This document shows, piece by piece, positions 1 through 10,550 of a stretch of 33,788 nt of DNA. The DNA comes from Gamarada debralockiae (taxonomy: Eukaryota; Ascomycota; Leotiomycetes; Helotiales; Hyphodiscaceae). A program made the position numbers and the translations under genes. The stretch spans positions 1 to 33,788 of the forward strand of contig NXFV01000861.1 in the NCBI GenBank assembly GCA_002803225.1. Direction: 5' to 3'. How positions within the stretch are numbered: position 1 is the stretch's first letter; each line of letters starts with the position of its first letter. The notes beneath the pieces were generated by a model, which saw only the letters and a list, made by a program, of their open reading frames with translations, did no database searches and was not told where the DNA came from.

Positions 1-120
1 ACAGGTCACCTCGTGCGTGAGTTCGTCATGTTTCCCGCAAGCTTGCCGAGAGCTTTGTACTGTATTCCAGGCTAGTTGGCTCGCAGTAAGGATATCACTG
101 AAACCAAATCCAAACGACAT
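1..120 (-). CDS. 5' end of a gene leaving the left edge (fungal N-terminal domain type)
   Basis: On the minus strand an ATG at 120-118 opens a frame that stays open to the window edge (40 codons). It starts MSFGFGFSDILTASQLAWNT and continues with a Ser-Arg-Gln-Ala-Cys-Gly stretch. This resembles the N-terminal segment MSFGFG.GD.L....LAW that begins many large fungal proteins, often followed by ankyrin repeats, NACHT or kinase-like parts. Only the start is visible, so the rest of the architecture and the function are unknown. It lies on the same strand as HET genes 1 and 2. Confidence 0.5.
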   Translation of the reverse strand, partial: MSFGFGFSDILTASQLAWNTVQSSRQACGKHDELTHEVTC

Positions 121-467
121 AGTAGTCGTCCTCCCCAAGACACCGTTTCTCGGGTAAAGATCGCAAGGCTGCGAACCTCGGGCGTTGCTGAAACTTGGAT
201 TTTGTTTGGTGTCAATGTATGACGGAATTATTGTGAACACCGCAGTTGCTTGGAAATGTGGGAGGACCGAAAAGCTACAGGGCTGAAGAGTAGCCTGTTA
301 TCATTCATTGAAACTCTCCCACGCGCGGTCAGTTCTTCGACTGGCAACTCCATATGAGGCTGAGTACAACATCGGGACATCGCTTCAACAGCTACTGGGA
401 ATACGTACCGCAGATTTTTAATAGACTGTCCGCATCGTTCTCGATTTTAATTCCTACTTAAGTGCAG
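121..467. other. Intergenic stretch, nothing recognised
   Basis: No open frame or repeat that I could support. It probably contains the promoter of the minus-strand gene that starts at 120. Confidence 0.4.
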
Positions 468-701
468 TCAAGGTCGCAACCACCAGCTCAAAATTTGTCC
501 CACCGGTCTAGCCGTCAGGGTGAGAACGTTGTCAGCCAGCTCTTTCAAAGCTCTATTGACCTTGCTCAATTTCGCTAGAAGATATCTAACCTTCGATGAA
601 TTGTTCTTCCAAACGTAGTCGAGGGGTCTCAAGCCCCGTTGATCACTCACAACTATCCATTGATTAATATATAATGATTTCGCAATGTATTTCATGATCA
701 A
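468..701 (-). pseudogene. Possible ankyrin-repeat fragment
   Basis: A 77-codon minus-strand frame begins right behind the stop of HET gene 1. Its middle, DQRGLRPLDYVWKNNSSKV followed by RYLLAKL, resembles one ankyrin unit (D..G..PLDYA...N....V..LL). Only one unit is visible, with no clear promoter or exon partner. It is most likely a remnant or a missed terminal exon. A chance open frame cannot be excluded. Confidence 0.25.
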
Positions 702-3381
702 CCAAGAATAATCTCTTTCCTAACCGGTCCAGCATCCTCAAAACCTCCAACAGTGACATACCCCAAAGCGACTCGATACGCGACATCGCCATCCCATCTT
801 ATCCATATTACAATCCGCATCGTCTTATCTTCCTGACCTTCCATGAAGTCTGAGAACTCCTTCCCAAATAATCCAAACCTGCTCAACGAGTTCATCCAGA
901 AAAGGCTTTTCATTGCTTCATTCCCGAAATCCATTTCAAAGAGCGAAATAAGCTCTATCGCGTCCATATGGCCTGACGGGTCAGGACCCAAGTAGCGTTC
1001 CAAAGTTGCCAAATCGATCTTGAGTTCTCCGATTACTGTACTATTATGCATGATGGAAAAAAATCTGAGATCTCTTCGTTCCGCGAGGTCTGGAGTATTA
1101 GTCTTATGAATGGAGCATAGAACGGTTTCCGTTTTGAAAATCAAGAGTCCGTACTCAATGAATGAGAGCGGCATGATTTCCTCAGGTTCAACGGGAAGAA
1201 AGGAAAATTGCCTGGGTCCAGTCTGCCACTCTCGAGTCTGACGACTTTGCGTTGCGTAGTCTTTCCATTCGGTATGAATTTTCTGCAGCCCCTTCGCTCC
1301 CTCCAGCGAAGGAAGAACGCTCTTCAACAGCTTCTTGTCATCGTTACAAAACTCTCGCCAAAGTTGTTGTGCGCAAATCGACCAATCGATGCATCGTCTG
1401 ATTTCCAACTTTCGGGGGCCGGACAGAAAGGGATACGTGATGGGCCCGGCCCAAGCTGCCCATGACCAAGACGGAAAGGTAAGTCGCGAACCAGGATCCA
1501 TACGCTGGCGCAGATTTCCATTTGGGTGCCAGGCAAGAGCGAATTCAAAGCAGCTCGCTGGAAGTCCGCATACCGATGCTCCTAGGTCCTTAAGAAGTAT
1601 GCCGCGATAGAATCCTCGACAGGCGTTTAGAATGTCGGTTTCCTGTGTGAATGCTCTAGTTGTGATTTTCTCTACCATCGAGCTGTAGTTCTCGAATGGA
1701 TCATGATCATTGTCGTTGTTATCATCACTGTGGAAATTTCGGGATCAGTATTTCCTTAATAAGGAAGAGGGCTGAGTGTAGTAGAGTTTCACGAAGTTTC
1801 CTACTCCAAAAACTTTTATCATAGACTAGAACTTCGGAGTATATCCAATGAACGCGGCTGAAATGAGGAATAGATTGCCATGAGAACTACTTACAAATCA
1901 TCATCATCGAGTTCACCGAGTTCCTCGGGATGATACGAGAAGTCGAACCCAGCTTTCGGATCATCGTCTCGAAACTCTTCATACACCTCGCGCGCAACAT
2001 TTTCATCAAACGGGCAATCCTCGCTGCAATTCCCCACTGAACAACTAAAGTACGTTCGCTCTGGGGTAAAATACAAAAGCCGTTGCGAGAAGACTAGCTC
2101 TTGGAAAGTCCAGCCGCGAGTGAACCAAGTCGAGAATTCAATCACGTCTCGCATTTCCCTCCTGTCGAGTCCAAATCGATAGCCCGCAAGAAAATGCGGT
2201 TCAGAGCTCAGGAAACTCGGATCTATGGATAGAAGCCCAGTGTTGGCTTCGTTTCCTGTCGCGGCAACAATTGTCATTTCGGCGCCGGCGTAGATATGAT
2301 GCATGGAGTTTATCTCTTGCATTTTATCCATATGATCATCTTGGACGATGCACAGAGCGTCGACCCACAAGTAGCGGCGGCCAAAGAGGCGGGTTATATC
2401 TATTGCGTCTGTAATCGACCTGGGAAGCGCTTGACTTAGCAATGAGCCTGGTTGGCTGAGAATGGTCCGGTTGGAGAATTTGTGGACGAGGAAAGGAGAT
2501 CGTCCCCAGACGTAGCTGAGCGCGATATATTCCACGCGATGCTCTGGCGAAGTCCTAACAATTTTCATCCCCTGGACGTCAATGAGTCGAGCAGGCTGAT
2601 ATGTTGATCTTGTTTTGCGGCATTTTTGGTGCTGTTGTAAACAAGCTTTGAAACACTTGAGATACATTCCCAGGTCGCGTTGTAAATGACCAGCGACGCT
2701 TGGCAAAAATACCCAGGGTTTTGGGGCACCAAACAGAACACGATGGTCTTCAGCGACCATTGGGAGCTGCACGGGATCATCGTTGACTTCATCCGCAATT
2801 GCTTCGGGCCACCAAAGGGACAATGCCCCGTCGATGGCGAGTGTATCAACCGAGATTTGTACGGATTCAGAGTGCATCTCTTGGATCCAGTCCTCGGAAT
2901 CATCTTCGTTTGAGCATGCTAATGATGCGATTTCCTCCACCGTCATGCCCTCTACTTTTAATCCCGTGGAAGAGATCTTCTCGTATATCTCCCCACGCTT
3001 GGAGCGGAGGAACTGCTTCGTTATTATACAGCATAGTGCGCAGTCCACTTGTGAGAAGATCTCCGGAAGCGATCCCAGGAAGATGTTGGTACTGCTATCT
3101 CGACTGGCGGTGTTGCCTGGATTAGAGTCGTCTGAGAAGTGGTTGATGGTCTCTTGAATCTTCTCGCTAACAACTTGACATCTGGAACAGAGAGCGTTGA
3201 GACTGTTTGAGGCTTGGGCAACTGTTCGCTCCCTCAAACGCTCGGTGATTTTGATCTCTAAGGACTGCATGGACAGCTTGAATTCCTCGATGCTTGGAGG
3301 GTTTGGCGCTCTTGCGAATGAAGAGGCAGGATTTGAAGCCATTTGTGTCAGCTCAATTTTCGACGACTGGATCGTTGACAC
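698..3381 (-). CDS. HET-domain (heterokaryon incompatibility) protein, 838 aa, two exons
   Basis: Exons are 3381-1895 and 1727-698. The 167 bp intron has donor GTAAGT and acceptor CACAG. Joining restores one frame of 2517 nt. HET landmarks are YIALSYVWG (about residues 285-293), YLWVDALCIVQDD (337-349), IYAGAEMTIVAATG (363-376) and RGWTFQELVFS (422-432). A cysteine-rich CFKAC...H..C segment precedes the domain. Exon 2 carries the usual downstream block (SRAFTQ-type ETDILNACRG, then FPSWSWAAWAG). HET proteins act in the cytoplasm in non-self recognition after hyphal fusion and can trigger cell death; that role here is inferred from family. The intron falls in an Asp/Asn-rich linker. No transmembrane segment is evident. 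The allorecognition partner is unknown. Confidence 0.88.
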
Positions 3382-3564
3382 TCAAAACACTTGAATCATT
3401 TGGATTGAAGCAGAATACGCACTGCTTGGACGATATGTCAATAGTCCGATCTGCTTCAGCGATTAAAGACAGAGCTTTTGGACCATCTGTGCTGAAGCTT
3501 AGACGACCTAAGCGCGCTTTGGGGTAAGGCGGCTTGTGCCTAAGCCTTCACAGCCAACTTATCA
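3382..3564. other. Upstream region of HET gene 1
   Basis: Non-coding stretch between the HET gene 1 start and the left target-site duplication of the inverted-repeat element. Only short shadow frames are present. It probably includes the HET gene 1 promoter. Confidence 0.35.
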
Positions 3565-3572
3565 TATTGGAT
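3565..3572. repeat. Left target-site duplication
   Basis: TATTGGAT, repeated exactly at 3966-3973 on the other side of the inverted-repeat element. Confidence 0.8.
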
Positions 3573-3965
3573 GGGTAGAGCTATTTGTACTCGCCTCCCG
3601 GCTATTCGTACTTTTAATCGGTACACCCATCAACCTCGCGCCATTAATTCGTATGAGAACGCGAGGCGCGTCGATGCTGCTCTACATGTTTACCAGGAAG
3701 ATTGTATGGACGACGCAGCTACCGTATCTGCCGCTGCGATGCATAAGGTCACTGATGTTCATACACAAGATGCAGAGTAGGATTTAGACGATTTGGAGGG
3801 TAAGAAGTCTTATTTTTCGATTTGTGAATAGCTTCAATTTTTCGTACTATACAGTCCTTGGTTTACATGTAACATATCGCACCTTGCGCGCTCATTAGGT
3901 GTACTCCCGAAAGTGGGGACCGACAAGTACGAATAGCCGGGAGGCGAGTACAAATAGCTCTACCC
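3573..3965. mobile_element. Non-autonomous DNA transposon (MITE), hAT-like, 393 bp
   Basis: Two perfect 41 bp terminal inverted repeats (3573-3613 and 3925-3965, both beginning GGGTAGAGCTATTTGTACTC from the outside) bound a 393 bp unit. It is flanked by a perfect 8 bp duplication, TATTGGAT, at 3565-3572 and 3966-3973. An 8 bp duplication is typical of the hAT superfamily; P or Merlin elements are alternatives. There is no transposase inside, so movement would depend on an enzyme supplied elsewhere. The identical repeats suggest a fairly recent insertion. Confidence 0.85.
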
Positions 3966-3973
3966 TATTGGAT
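3966..3973. repeat. Right target-site duplication
   Basis: TATTGGAT, an exact copy of 3565-3572. Confidence 0.8.
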
Positions 3974-4124
3974 TTGTCACCAATGAATCTCGCTATCGGC
4001 CTAGCGCTTTTGCTCCTATGCGTTAGCATCCCAGATTTCAAAGCTACTACGTTCTAATCAAACGTTATAATCAATCACTACTCGCTACAACATCATGGCT
4101 TTCTTATCGTCGTCGCAGCATTAA

Positions 4125-4627
4125 TCAGCGAGTCAAGCTTCGTATCCACTTTCTCGCTTTCGTGGGTATGCCACGTTCCTCTAAGCGTGCGTCTATTGTC
4201 CGCTTGTTGACTCCGTTGAAGGCTCCTTTCGGATCGAATGCTACGAGGGTGACCACTTTATATTTCAGCCAGGTTTGGTTGATCGCATTGGCCAGGACAA
4301 GGAGTGCTTGTTCAGTGGTACGCCCGGGGCGTCCGCTGAATTGCGTGTCTGGAAGTAAGTTGTATGTTGTTGGTTGGAACTGCCTAATCAGGTACAGCCT
4401 GTATTTTCCCCTCTTTTGTGATATAAGAGAGTTCTTCCCCTCCTTGTATGTCAGCACCTTAGATATCAGCTAGGTCTAGAAATGCCACTATATTTCGCCC
4501 CCCCAAATACAGCTCAACTAACATATGTCTCTGCGTAGTACGACAAGCGTCTTGCCATAACCGCCTCAACCAGCTTTCCTAGCGTGTTGAGAAGGGAGAC
4601 TGGCCGGTATGCTCCTTCGACCTTTGA
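4125..4627 (-). mobile_element. Degenerate Tad-like LINE reverse transcriptase fragment
   Basis: Minus-strand remnants of a non-LTR retrotransposon reverse transcriptase lie in two pieces. Piece one (about 4627-4523) reads KVEGAYRPVSLLNTLGK and then LVEAVMARRLSYYAETY. Piece two (about 4367-4125) reads LLPDTQFSGRPGRTTEQALL, then VTLVAFDPKGAFNGVNKRT and RGIPTKARKWI. These blocks are characteristic of the Tad1 clade finger and palm region. About 155 bp of unrelated sequence separates the pieces, and a stop follows RSLTR. The catalytic YADD region is absent. Weak similarity to the next block may continue towards 3974, which would place the neighbouring MITE inside this relic. It is non-functional. 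Confidence 0.8.
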
Positions 4628-4785
4628 ACACATGGGCCTCGGCGACTTAGGCATCAACGTTCAGAATCAGCGATATCTTTTGCTGCTCTACTATCACCTA
4701 CGCCAACAGCACTTACTGTTTTCACAGGTACGGGTACATTACCTAGGCACATTAATATATCAGGCAGTCATACCATGGTTGACAG

Positions 4786-5110
4786 ATGCAGCAAGCTTCG
4801 GACCGACGACATATACTAGCCAATCGACGCGTGATGAGTGTACATCTGAAAGAGACGCATTTTGCCGGTTCTTCAATGCTGGCAGATAGGAGATGTGGGA
4901 CACCAACAGGCCATTCCTGGGCAGCAGAGCGAGGAACCACTCTTGTTGAAGACATGGCATATTCACTGCTTGGAATATTTAGTGTGAACATGCCAATGAC
5001 ATACGGTGAAGGAATAGAGTGTTTGAGCGACGCCAACTGGCTATCATGTCGATTTCTGACGACCAATTCATCTTCTCTTGGGGCCTTCCTAGGCATTAGA
5101 GATGATTTAC
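4786..5110 (+). pseudogene. HET-domain gene fragment, frameshifted
   Basis: A plus-strand frame contains SWAAERGTTLVEDMAYSLLG followed by IFSVNMPMTYGEG. This is the conserved block downstream of many HET domains (SWAs.R.TTR.ED.AYSLLGIF.VNMP.LYGEG). After GEG the homology jumps frame: the next expected block, MSISDDQFIFSWGL, is read in another frame at about 5044-5085. Neither the HET core nor a start is present, so this is a relic. It lies against the LINE fragment, which suggests disruption by rearrangement. It is unrelated in strand to the neighbouring HET genes. Confidence 0.7.
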
Positions 5111-5133
5111 TCTACCTAAGGCCTAACAAATTC

Positions 5134-7715
5134 TTAAGGAGGTATTTTCTTCTTCTCCATTTGGGAAAATAACTGAGAAGTTTGTTGAACACCGAATTGA
5201 GCCTCTAGCATTGATTTTGGAACTCGACCCAGCATCAAGCTATTACCAACACTGGTCCAATCTAGAGAAGAGCCATCTGAGGCCTTTTCATTCGATTTGT
5301 TACTGGATTCGCCCGCTTGTTGCTCCTTTCTCCACCTGTCGTAGGCGATGGATCGGCTGAAACATGCAATCGTCAGCATCAGTGTTGCTAAGAAAGGGCT
5401 CTAATGGTGACCAAGCAACTTACTAAAGACTGGCCCGTTCTCCCTTCGTCTGCGCTCCACCACCCTGAACAGTAGCAATAATAGCTTGAAGCGGTCCAGA
5501 TAGATTGCTTAATCCCACCGTTCTCCCCTTTGGTCGAATCTCAAGTGTTCGATCCTCAAAGTTTCCGATGTCGATGTTGACAAGGCCGTCAGATGTAGGA
5601 GCCGCTTCTCCATCCATAATCCCATGGACAAAACACGTCCCTAGGTAGGCATATCGCTGTGGCTCTTGGGTAGGGGGAATGAGCTTTTCGGATTCCGGGC
5701 TCGTCTTTCTCAGCACAACGGGTAGTCGACTTCCTTCGAGCAGACACACCAAGTCACCCACTCGTACCTCAGTTACTACATCCTCGTGACCAAAATGACT
5801 GGTTTTAATCAAAGACATGCCCATGCCAGGTCGGCTATTCTCTGTGACGAAGAACCTCCGTGAACGGGTCCTTTCTCGGAGAGTGTGGAAAATATGCTTG
5901 TACTCCGGGGGGTGCTTGACTCGAGACCATTCCTCTCCAGCCACATGCGTGCGATTCTTGCAGCCCTCGCAAAGCCACTTCCACCACAAGGAGAGGCTTT
6001 GAATGTCCTTAGGGCTAAATCGTCGATTCGTAGCATTCTCGATAATCAGAGAACCCCCAAGGACTGTAGTCCAAAAGATAGCGTTGGCGCTCAAGGGTGT
6101 ATCATCTAGGCTGGCTTCAAATCCCAGCAAAGCTTCCAGGGAATCCATCGAGAGCTGATCCCTATCGCCCATGACGAGCCGCCATTGGCCCAACAACATG
6201 AGAAGGTCATTTAGCTGTAAGTGTTCCCAAATCATGCGAGGACCGGTCTCTTTTATCCTGTCGACAAGGACTCCTTTTACCCTGAGGACCGACCCGCGGA
6301 GCAGTTCACAACTGCGCATCTGCCCCAGATTCGCCTCAAAAAGACTCCAATCGTACGGCATCGGCCTGAAGGCAGAGGTAGCGCCCCAATCAGCGACCCA
6401 TGAGGGCAAATTTAGTGATTCATGGCGTTGCCCTTCGTAATGGACTAAGGGAGAGAGGTCACCTTTCTCGGATATCATCCTAAACATCGCTTCTGCGTAC
6501 ACCTCCGCAACGCTGAGATTGTAGTTTGGAATCAGCGCATTGGCACTGGGGGTGCTGACAAGGCCAAGGAGTCCGTAGATCTGATCTCGGGGATCCGTCG
6601 CTTCTCGCTCGGTGTGGACATTGATATTAGCTGTGACATCATAGAGTGATCTCAGATTGCCTGCCTGCACAGCCTCCCTCAGTCTGGCTATAAAATTGAC
6701 GACAGCTAACTCCTCCAGAAGGGAAGTCATCTTTGTCCATTGAGCTCCCATCGCATCCCTTCCCCATTTCGCACAGCATCCGTTGTAGTGCTTGGAGAGA
6801 TTCCGCTCCGCGGCGATGAAGGTCGAAAGTGGAATCAGATGCCTCCCGAAATATACCATGGGGTCATCTTCACCAAGAACGGCTTCTTGAATTATCCAAA
6901 CCCGGGTCCAATATGCCCTAGTCAGAACAAGGATGAGAGCTGCGCATGTTCCTCTCCAGGACCCGAATTGATCAAGGTCCAGCGGGCCACCAGTTAAGCT
7001 TGGAAGTGTCCCCAGCACTTGGGCTGTCTTCATGACGGCTTCGCTGATTTGTTGCGTGAAGTGAGATTCCGGAAAATGCGGCATCTCAGTAATATGTGTG
7101 TCATTGGCCAGGAGACATAGCGTCTTGAATCCTAGGACGAAGGCGTCGTACTTGGTGGTGTCGTAATTGTCCGGCCCTGACAAGAGGCTGGAGAAATCGC
7201 GGTGAATAAGATCCCAGTCAACCAAGGGACCCTCATCAATGGGCTGCAGCTCTTCAATTATCTGCCAGTTGCCTTCATCCAGGGAGTGGGCACCAAGCCA
7301 AATGAGCACTCGAGTCGAACATCGGTATATATCTCTCATCATGCTAACCTGGTGGCTTTTTCCCTCATTATCGCTTTGATCAATACATATGCTGTCTACC
7401 CAAATGATCCTAGATTCTTTTTCTTTCCGCAGTCGCCGCAGGGCGAGGAACAAGTTGAGAGTGACCGTTTTATCAATACCGTTGACAGTGATCGGCGTGG
7501 CATATTCTCCCTTCCCCCAACAATACGAAAGTGCCTAGTATTTTCGTGTTAGCAGATGTTGGGGGCAGGTATGTCAACCGACTTACTTCATATGGCGGAC
7601 GATTGTCCAAAGAGACTGTCGAGAGCTTACAGGACAGCTGCTCCGCGGGCTGTTCGCTCGGAGTAATCTCAAGCAAACGAATTTCTCGAGCGGCGATATT
7701 GAGGCTGGTATACAT
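5134..7715 (-). CDS. HET-domain protein (HET-6-like layout), 820 aa, three exons
   Basis: Exons are 7715-7587, 7534-5424 and 5356-5134, with introns of 52 and 67 bp (donors GTAAGT, acceptors TAG and CAG). The joined frame is 2463 nt. The first splice creates PPYEALSYCWGKGEYATPI, the canonical HET start. IIWVDSICIDQ (about 86-96), VLIWLGA (119-125) and YWTRVWIIQEAVLG (251-264) follow. TDPRDQIYGLLGL and YNLSVAEVYAEA are typical of het-6-type proteins, as is the C-terminal block GDLVCLLEGSRLPVVLR ... CFVHGIMDGEA. The last exon adds about 73 low-complexity residues (RSIAYDRWRKEQQ...). The predicted role is cytoplasmic non-self recognition. The downstream domain has no known catalytic residues. 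Confidence 0.9.
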
Positions 7716-8101
7716 TTTGTTAGGGCCTGATGCTCAGCCTTGCTCAAGCTTGCATCGCAGGAATCATTAATGAAGGTGGTCGTCAATGTGGTGCGGAATG
7801 GGGATGCGGCTTTATAGAGGGGAGAGTGTCGAATACCGGGATGGCGGAAGTGCTATTGCTCTGTACTAACAGACGAGGTTGGACACTGGGAGTGGGAGGA
7901 ACATTCAAGAACATGACCAAAAGGAGGCGGCGGTTAGTTTAGTGCTGTATTGGACCTATCGTTCAAGGCACCACTCAACGCCTCGCGCTACAGCACCATC
8001 ACGCGTCTTCATATAAAACTAATCATGACATCAACTCCTAATACTCAGTTATCTCAAAAAGAAGGCAGGATACTTCTAGCAAAGCAGGCTTTTTATGCTA
8101 T
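7716..8101. other. Upstream region of HET gene 2
   Basis: No convincing gene. Short plus-strand frames here match nothing I recognise. It likely holds the HET gene 2 promoter and borders the fold-back element. Confidence 0.35.
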
Positions 8102-8510
8102 ACGAAGGCCGCGGTCAAAAGTCTTTGATTTATAGTGTATTTAAGCCCTGTAGAATCTTACGAGCCCTGTAATAGTCTGTAGCCCTTGCTAGGGCCCCTG
8201 TAAGTCAGCGTGATCTCCCAGTAGCGATTGGACGAGGAGCGCTCAGACCCAAGCGGGACGTCGTCTGTCCAACGAGCTACAAGGAACTTACAGGCACCCT
8301 AGCTTAGAATTACAGGCTATTACAGGGCTTTGCAAGATCTACAGGGCTTACAACGTATCTGGCCCAAAAGCTGTAGCGAAACAGGGAGGTTCCAGGCTGG
8401 CACAGACCAGACTGTAAACACCCCTTTCACACCCTTGTCTCGCTGCAGCTTTTCGGTCTGATACGTAGTAAATACGCTATAAATCAAAGATTTTTGACCG
8501 CTGCCTTCGT
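8102..8510. repeat. Fold-back inverted-repeat element, about 410 bp
   Basis: Outer arms 8102-8142 and 8470-8510 are inverted copies differing at 3 of 41 positions. Inner arms also pair: about 8143-8180 (AAGCCCTGTAGAATCTTACG...) with 8312-8350 (...AGATCTACAGGGCTTA). The right side carries about 120 bp not mirrored on the left (8351-8469). The structure suggests a decayed MITE or fold-back element. No target duplication was found, so true ends may lie outside these coordinates. Confidence 0.6.
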
Positions 8511-9467
8511 AAAAGCTGTAGAGTTGTACAATATGCGCCACAGCGAGGAGGAGACGCGCTAACCAACGATGGCGCCAGGTTCGGCCCGTGACGGAAGACG
8601 ATTGCTCAATCAAAGCGAGAGATCGAGGTTTCGGGACCGCGAAAGGCTCCGTTCAAGAGTGGCAGTTGCTGAAACGCAGAAATGGATTGACGTGCTTTTT
8701 CTCGATTGATACGTGTCACCAGGAGAATCGGTCCTAGATGTACGCCGGACAACCCGTCGCACGGGTATCTCTCAGCCTTGATGATCGAATGTCGCTGGAT
8801 CATCTCATCGAACTTGTGGGACGTGATGGACCGATGTGGAACAGGTTTTGTCCTGAAGGCGAGAGGTGCCGGCGTCATAGAGAATGGTCTAGAAACGGGA
8901 CATCTAGCGGCGAGCTCGCGAGGAGACCAAGAAGATGACTGAGGTTAGATGGACGACCCTGCTTGAAGTACATAACACATCCATGGCAGCTAACGGTTTC
9001 TCTCTTTGCCGGATTGAGCATGTCGCCCCGATTTCCTCTGAGACTTGGTCTGGATCGACGCAGGTTGAGAACCGAGCTTCATAGCATAAGTTCCAGGGTT
9101 GCTTAGAATGGACTGTTTAATCTCTGGATAGGTAGCTTAATGTTGGGTCACTGTCCTTCAGTTGGAAAGAGGTTGTCTGCTAAGAAAGCTGCCAAGCTTT
9201 GCTGTCTTCCATCGCATTTTGTTGTCGACAACCTCTTGAGCAATAAGAATGGAAGAAATCTTGTCGACAAGGTCATTCGACCAAACGCTGTGCTCGTAAA
9301 TCCTGCTCTTGCTCTTCATTAAGGTCTTTTCCACGTCATCGCGATGGCTCTTTACAAGTCCCAACGGAAATATGCAAGGATTTCATAAGCAAATACACCA
9401 AGATAACCACTCTTACTCCTAAATGTACCAAACACTCGATGACCTCGCCCATTGGAACCGACGGCTA
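8511..9467. other. Gene-poor stretch
   Basis: Open frames of 60-90 codons occur on both strands, but none has a recognisable motif, a splicing partner or an obvious coding pattern. I see no RNA gene. Confidence 0.35.
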
Positions 9468-10210
9468 CAGTACAACCTCTATATAAGAATATCGTTTGGA
9501 ATCACCTGTATATTCTTATAAGGGAGGTATTCTTATGTAAAGGGAATTGATTATTTTGGCCTGAAAAATCGTAATATTGTTGTTTGATAAGCCTAATTGC
9601 TCTTATATGGTACAATCTCTCTCTCTACTTAATCAAGAGCTTTGATATCAAGATCAGTCCCCTTTTGCAACTTCCATAGCTTCATTATCTCTATCACTCT
9701 CAAAGCTGCGTTGTCCTCCACTTGCTAGTCTTCTTTTGCTCTATGCTACCACTCAAACAAAGCTTGATCAAGATCTAGCTAGTCCTCTCCAGAGCTCCTT
9801 ATCTTGCCCTTCAACTTTTATACGTCCTTTTATGTGCGCTATTGAGATAATCGTACTACAAGCCTAGAATCTTAGAAACTCAGCTTTGGCTAAGAGGATA
9901 TCTACTAGTAGTAGGGAACTAATTGATGAGCTCTTGCTATATCCCTAGAGTATGTGTTTAATTGCGCTTTCGAATGATCAATCAATCAGTATTAGTAAGA
10001 GCTCTGCGATGCTTTTTCTCCTCTATTCTAATGATATTTGTAGTTGCAATAATAATGTTATAAGAATATTAAGGTAAATTTAAGTGGGTTCTAAAGTTTG
10101 GGACTCTAATTAGATAATAAGCGAGGTTATTCTTATTGGCTCACCTTAAAAAAACGGGGCCAAAGGACGTATTCTTATTGGTCAGGTATTCTTATATAGA
10201 GGTTGTACTG
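9468..10210. mobile_element. Tc1/mariner-type non-autonomous or decayed element, 743 bp
   Basis: Perfect 24 bp terminal inverted repeats (9468-9491 and 10187-10210, beginning CAGTACAACCTCTATATAAG) are flanked on both sides by TA (9466-9467 and 10211-10212). That is the target duplication of Tc1/mariner and pogo/Fot1 elements. The interior is AT-rich with no open frame of 60 codons or more, so no transposase survives. Copies of ATTCTTAT cluster near both ends and may be remnants of transposase-binding sites. Confidence 0.75.
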
Positions 10211-10212
10211 TA

Positions 10213-10550
10213 TAACGATATGGTAAGCCATTTGAAATCATGTGATTGGATCTAGTTTCCTTCGGCTGTAGTCTATGAGTAGGTTATCGTATTGTTAAAC
10301 AACCGAATCCAGTGACGATAATCTGCTTCAGAGGCTTTCTCCGTATACATCAATCTATCAAATAGATCCTCCTTCTTCTCAGTTTCGAGAGATTTGGCTT
10401 GCCATGAGGATAGAATCCAAGAATGCGGAGAAATATTGGCTTCCCCTTGAAAATGCTCCCGGCCATCGGAGCTCCTGCCCTTGACTTTGAATAGTACTTT
10501 GTAGAAAGACTCAAGAGCCCTCTTATCCTCTCGTAAATTTGTCGGTGTGG
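10213..10550. other. Non-coding stretch between element and pseudogene
   Basis: No supported gene. It may contain the decayed 3' end of the adjacent minus-strand pseudogene. Confidence 0.3.
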
